From JAWOFN01 sp046497505 [NCBI: bacterium] (GTDB lineage Bacteria; Blakebacterota; Blakebacteria; Blakebacterales), in contig JAWOFN010000045.1 in NCBI GenBank assembly GCA_046497505.1, forward strand, positions 1-23,991: DNA of 23,991 nt, in the 5' to 3' direction. Every line of letters starts with the position of its first letter. Position 1 is the stretch's first letter. Below the pieces are notes generated by a model. It was given only the letters and a program-made list of their open reading frames with translations, did not search any database and was not told the DNA's origin. A program made the position numbers and the translations under genes. Positions 23,547-23,991 of this stretch are shown here, in pieces.

Positions 23547-23991
23547 TCAGTATTCGAACTCTTCCGCCAGTTCTCTCATCCTCTCAGCACTTTCCTTAAA
23601 TCCTGCCTCTTCGGTCCTTTTCAACATATCCTGGAATCTGTCTCTACCTCCAGCTGTTTTATCAGCAAAACAGACCAATCTCTCTTCTAAGGTCTCAGGA
23701 ACGTAATCCTTAGAGGGTAATCCCTGCTCCTGTGCTTCCTCTTTGGTTATACCGCCGCCCATGTGCCTTTCGACGATCTTCGCTACTTCCTCGTGCCATC
23801 CCTGTTCTCTGACCAGTTTCGCTCCTTCAACTCCGTGTTCTACACCATGGGTGACAGTTCTCCCGATGTCATGCAGCAGTGCCCCGGCGATGAGCAGTTT
23901 GAGATCTCCTCCCCACTTCTGATAAAGCTCGAGAGTTCTGTCCAGTACATCCATGGTGTGTTCCATAAGCGGTTCATCCATACCTCTTTCT
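23547..23991 (-). CDS. HDIG-domain protein (5' part beyond right edge)
   Basis: Metal-dependent phosphohydrolase of the HD superfamily. At least 144 residues are visible. Seen: EHTMDVLDR with the first ligand histidine, LLHDIGRTVTHGVEHGVEGA with the HD pair, and IVERHMGGGITKEEA with a further histidine; this order matches the archaeal HDIG family (TIGR00295-like). The ATG at 23981 is probably internal, because that family has about 15 residues before the EH motif and the frame stays open to the window edge; the gene is therefore treated as partial. Substrate is unknown; nucleotide or cyclic-nucleotide hydrolysis is typical of the superfamily. It is the first gene of a minus-strand pair with the LURP-one-like protein. 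Confidence 0.85.
   Translation of the reverse strand, partial: ERGMDEPLMEHTMDVLDRTLELYQKWGGDLKLLIAGALLHDIGRTVTHGVEHGVEGAKLVREQGWHEEVAKIVERHMGGGITKEEAQEQGLPSKDYVPETLEERLVCFADKTAGGRDRFQDMLKRTEEAGFKESAERMRELAEEFEY

Overview
This window looks like two genomes joined at about position 21,077. Positions 1 to ~21,076 are strongly G+C-rich. They encode a Gram-negative-type bacterium, shown by several lipoprotein signal peptides, a TolC-family outer-membrane channel and a periplasmic adaptor protein. The overall style would fit a Gemmatimonadota-like lineage, but that placement is a guess. From ~21,078 to the end the base composition drops sharply and arginine codons switch from CGN to AGA/AGG. The genes there look archaeal: a 2-hydroxyacid dehydrogenase/SerA coupled to a DUF1015 protein, a LURP-one-like protein, an HD-domain protein that resembles an archaeal HDIG family, and a long T-rich terminator tract. 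A methyltransferase gene from the left and a dehydrogenase gene from the right are both cut at the same point, so an assembly chimera is the simplest explanation.

Bacterial part, left to right. A SufS-type cysteine desulfurase runs off the left edge (-), followed by a GAF protein with a degenerate GGDEF domain (-) and a secreted M61 metallopeptidase with a PDZ domain (-). Divergent from these are a P1B-4-type heavy-metal ATPase (+), a DoxX membrane protein (+), and two adjacent, similar-looking lipoproteins of unknown function (+). A convergent non-coding gap at 9,800-10,127 contains a nested inverted-repeat structure that looks like an undescribed structured RNA or a small palindromic element. 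Next come a small four-helix membrane protein (-), an alpha/beta hydrolase (+), a lipoprotein overlapping a SEC-C zinc-motif protein by four bases (+), and a DUF1232 protein (-).

The following block reads leftward: a periplasmic adaptor, a MacB/LolD-like ABC ATPase and a TolC-family channel, with no FtsX-like permease gene among them. Further right, also on the minus strand, are an RlmI-like methyltransferase (truncated), endonuclease IV, a FieF-like cation diffusion facilitator lacking one metal-ligand histidine, and a possible 45-residue membrane peptide.

Themes in the bacterial part are metal handling (P1B-4 ATPase, CDF transporter, SufS), envelope export and lipoproteins, and DNA/RNA maintenance (endonuclease IV, methyltransferase). 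No tRNA, rRNA, CRISPR array, transposase or phage gene was recognised. Many long open frames antisense to these genes are G+C-driven shadows and were left out.
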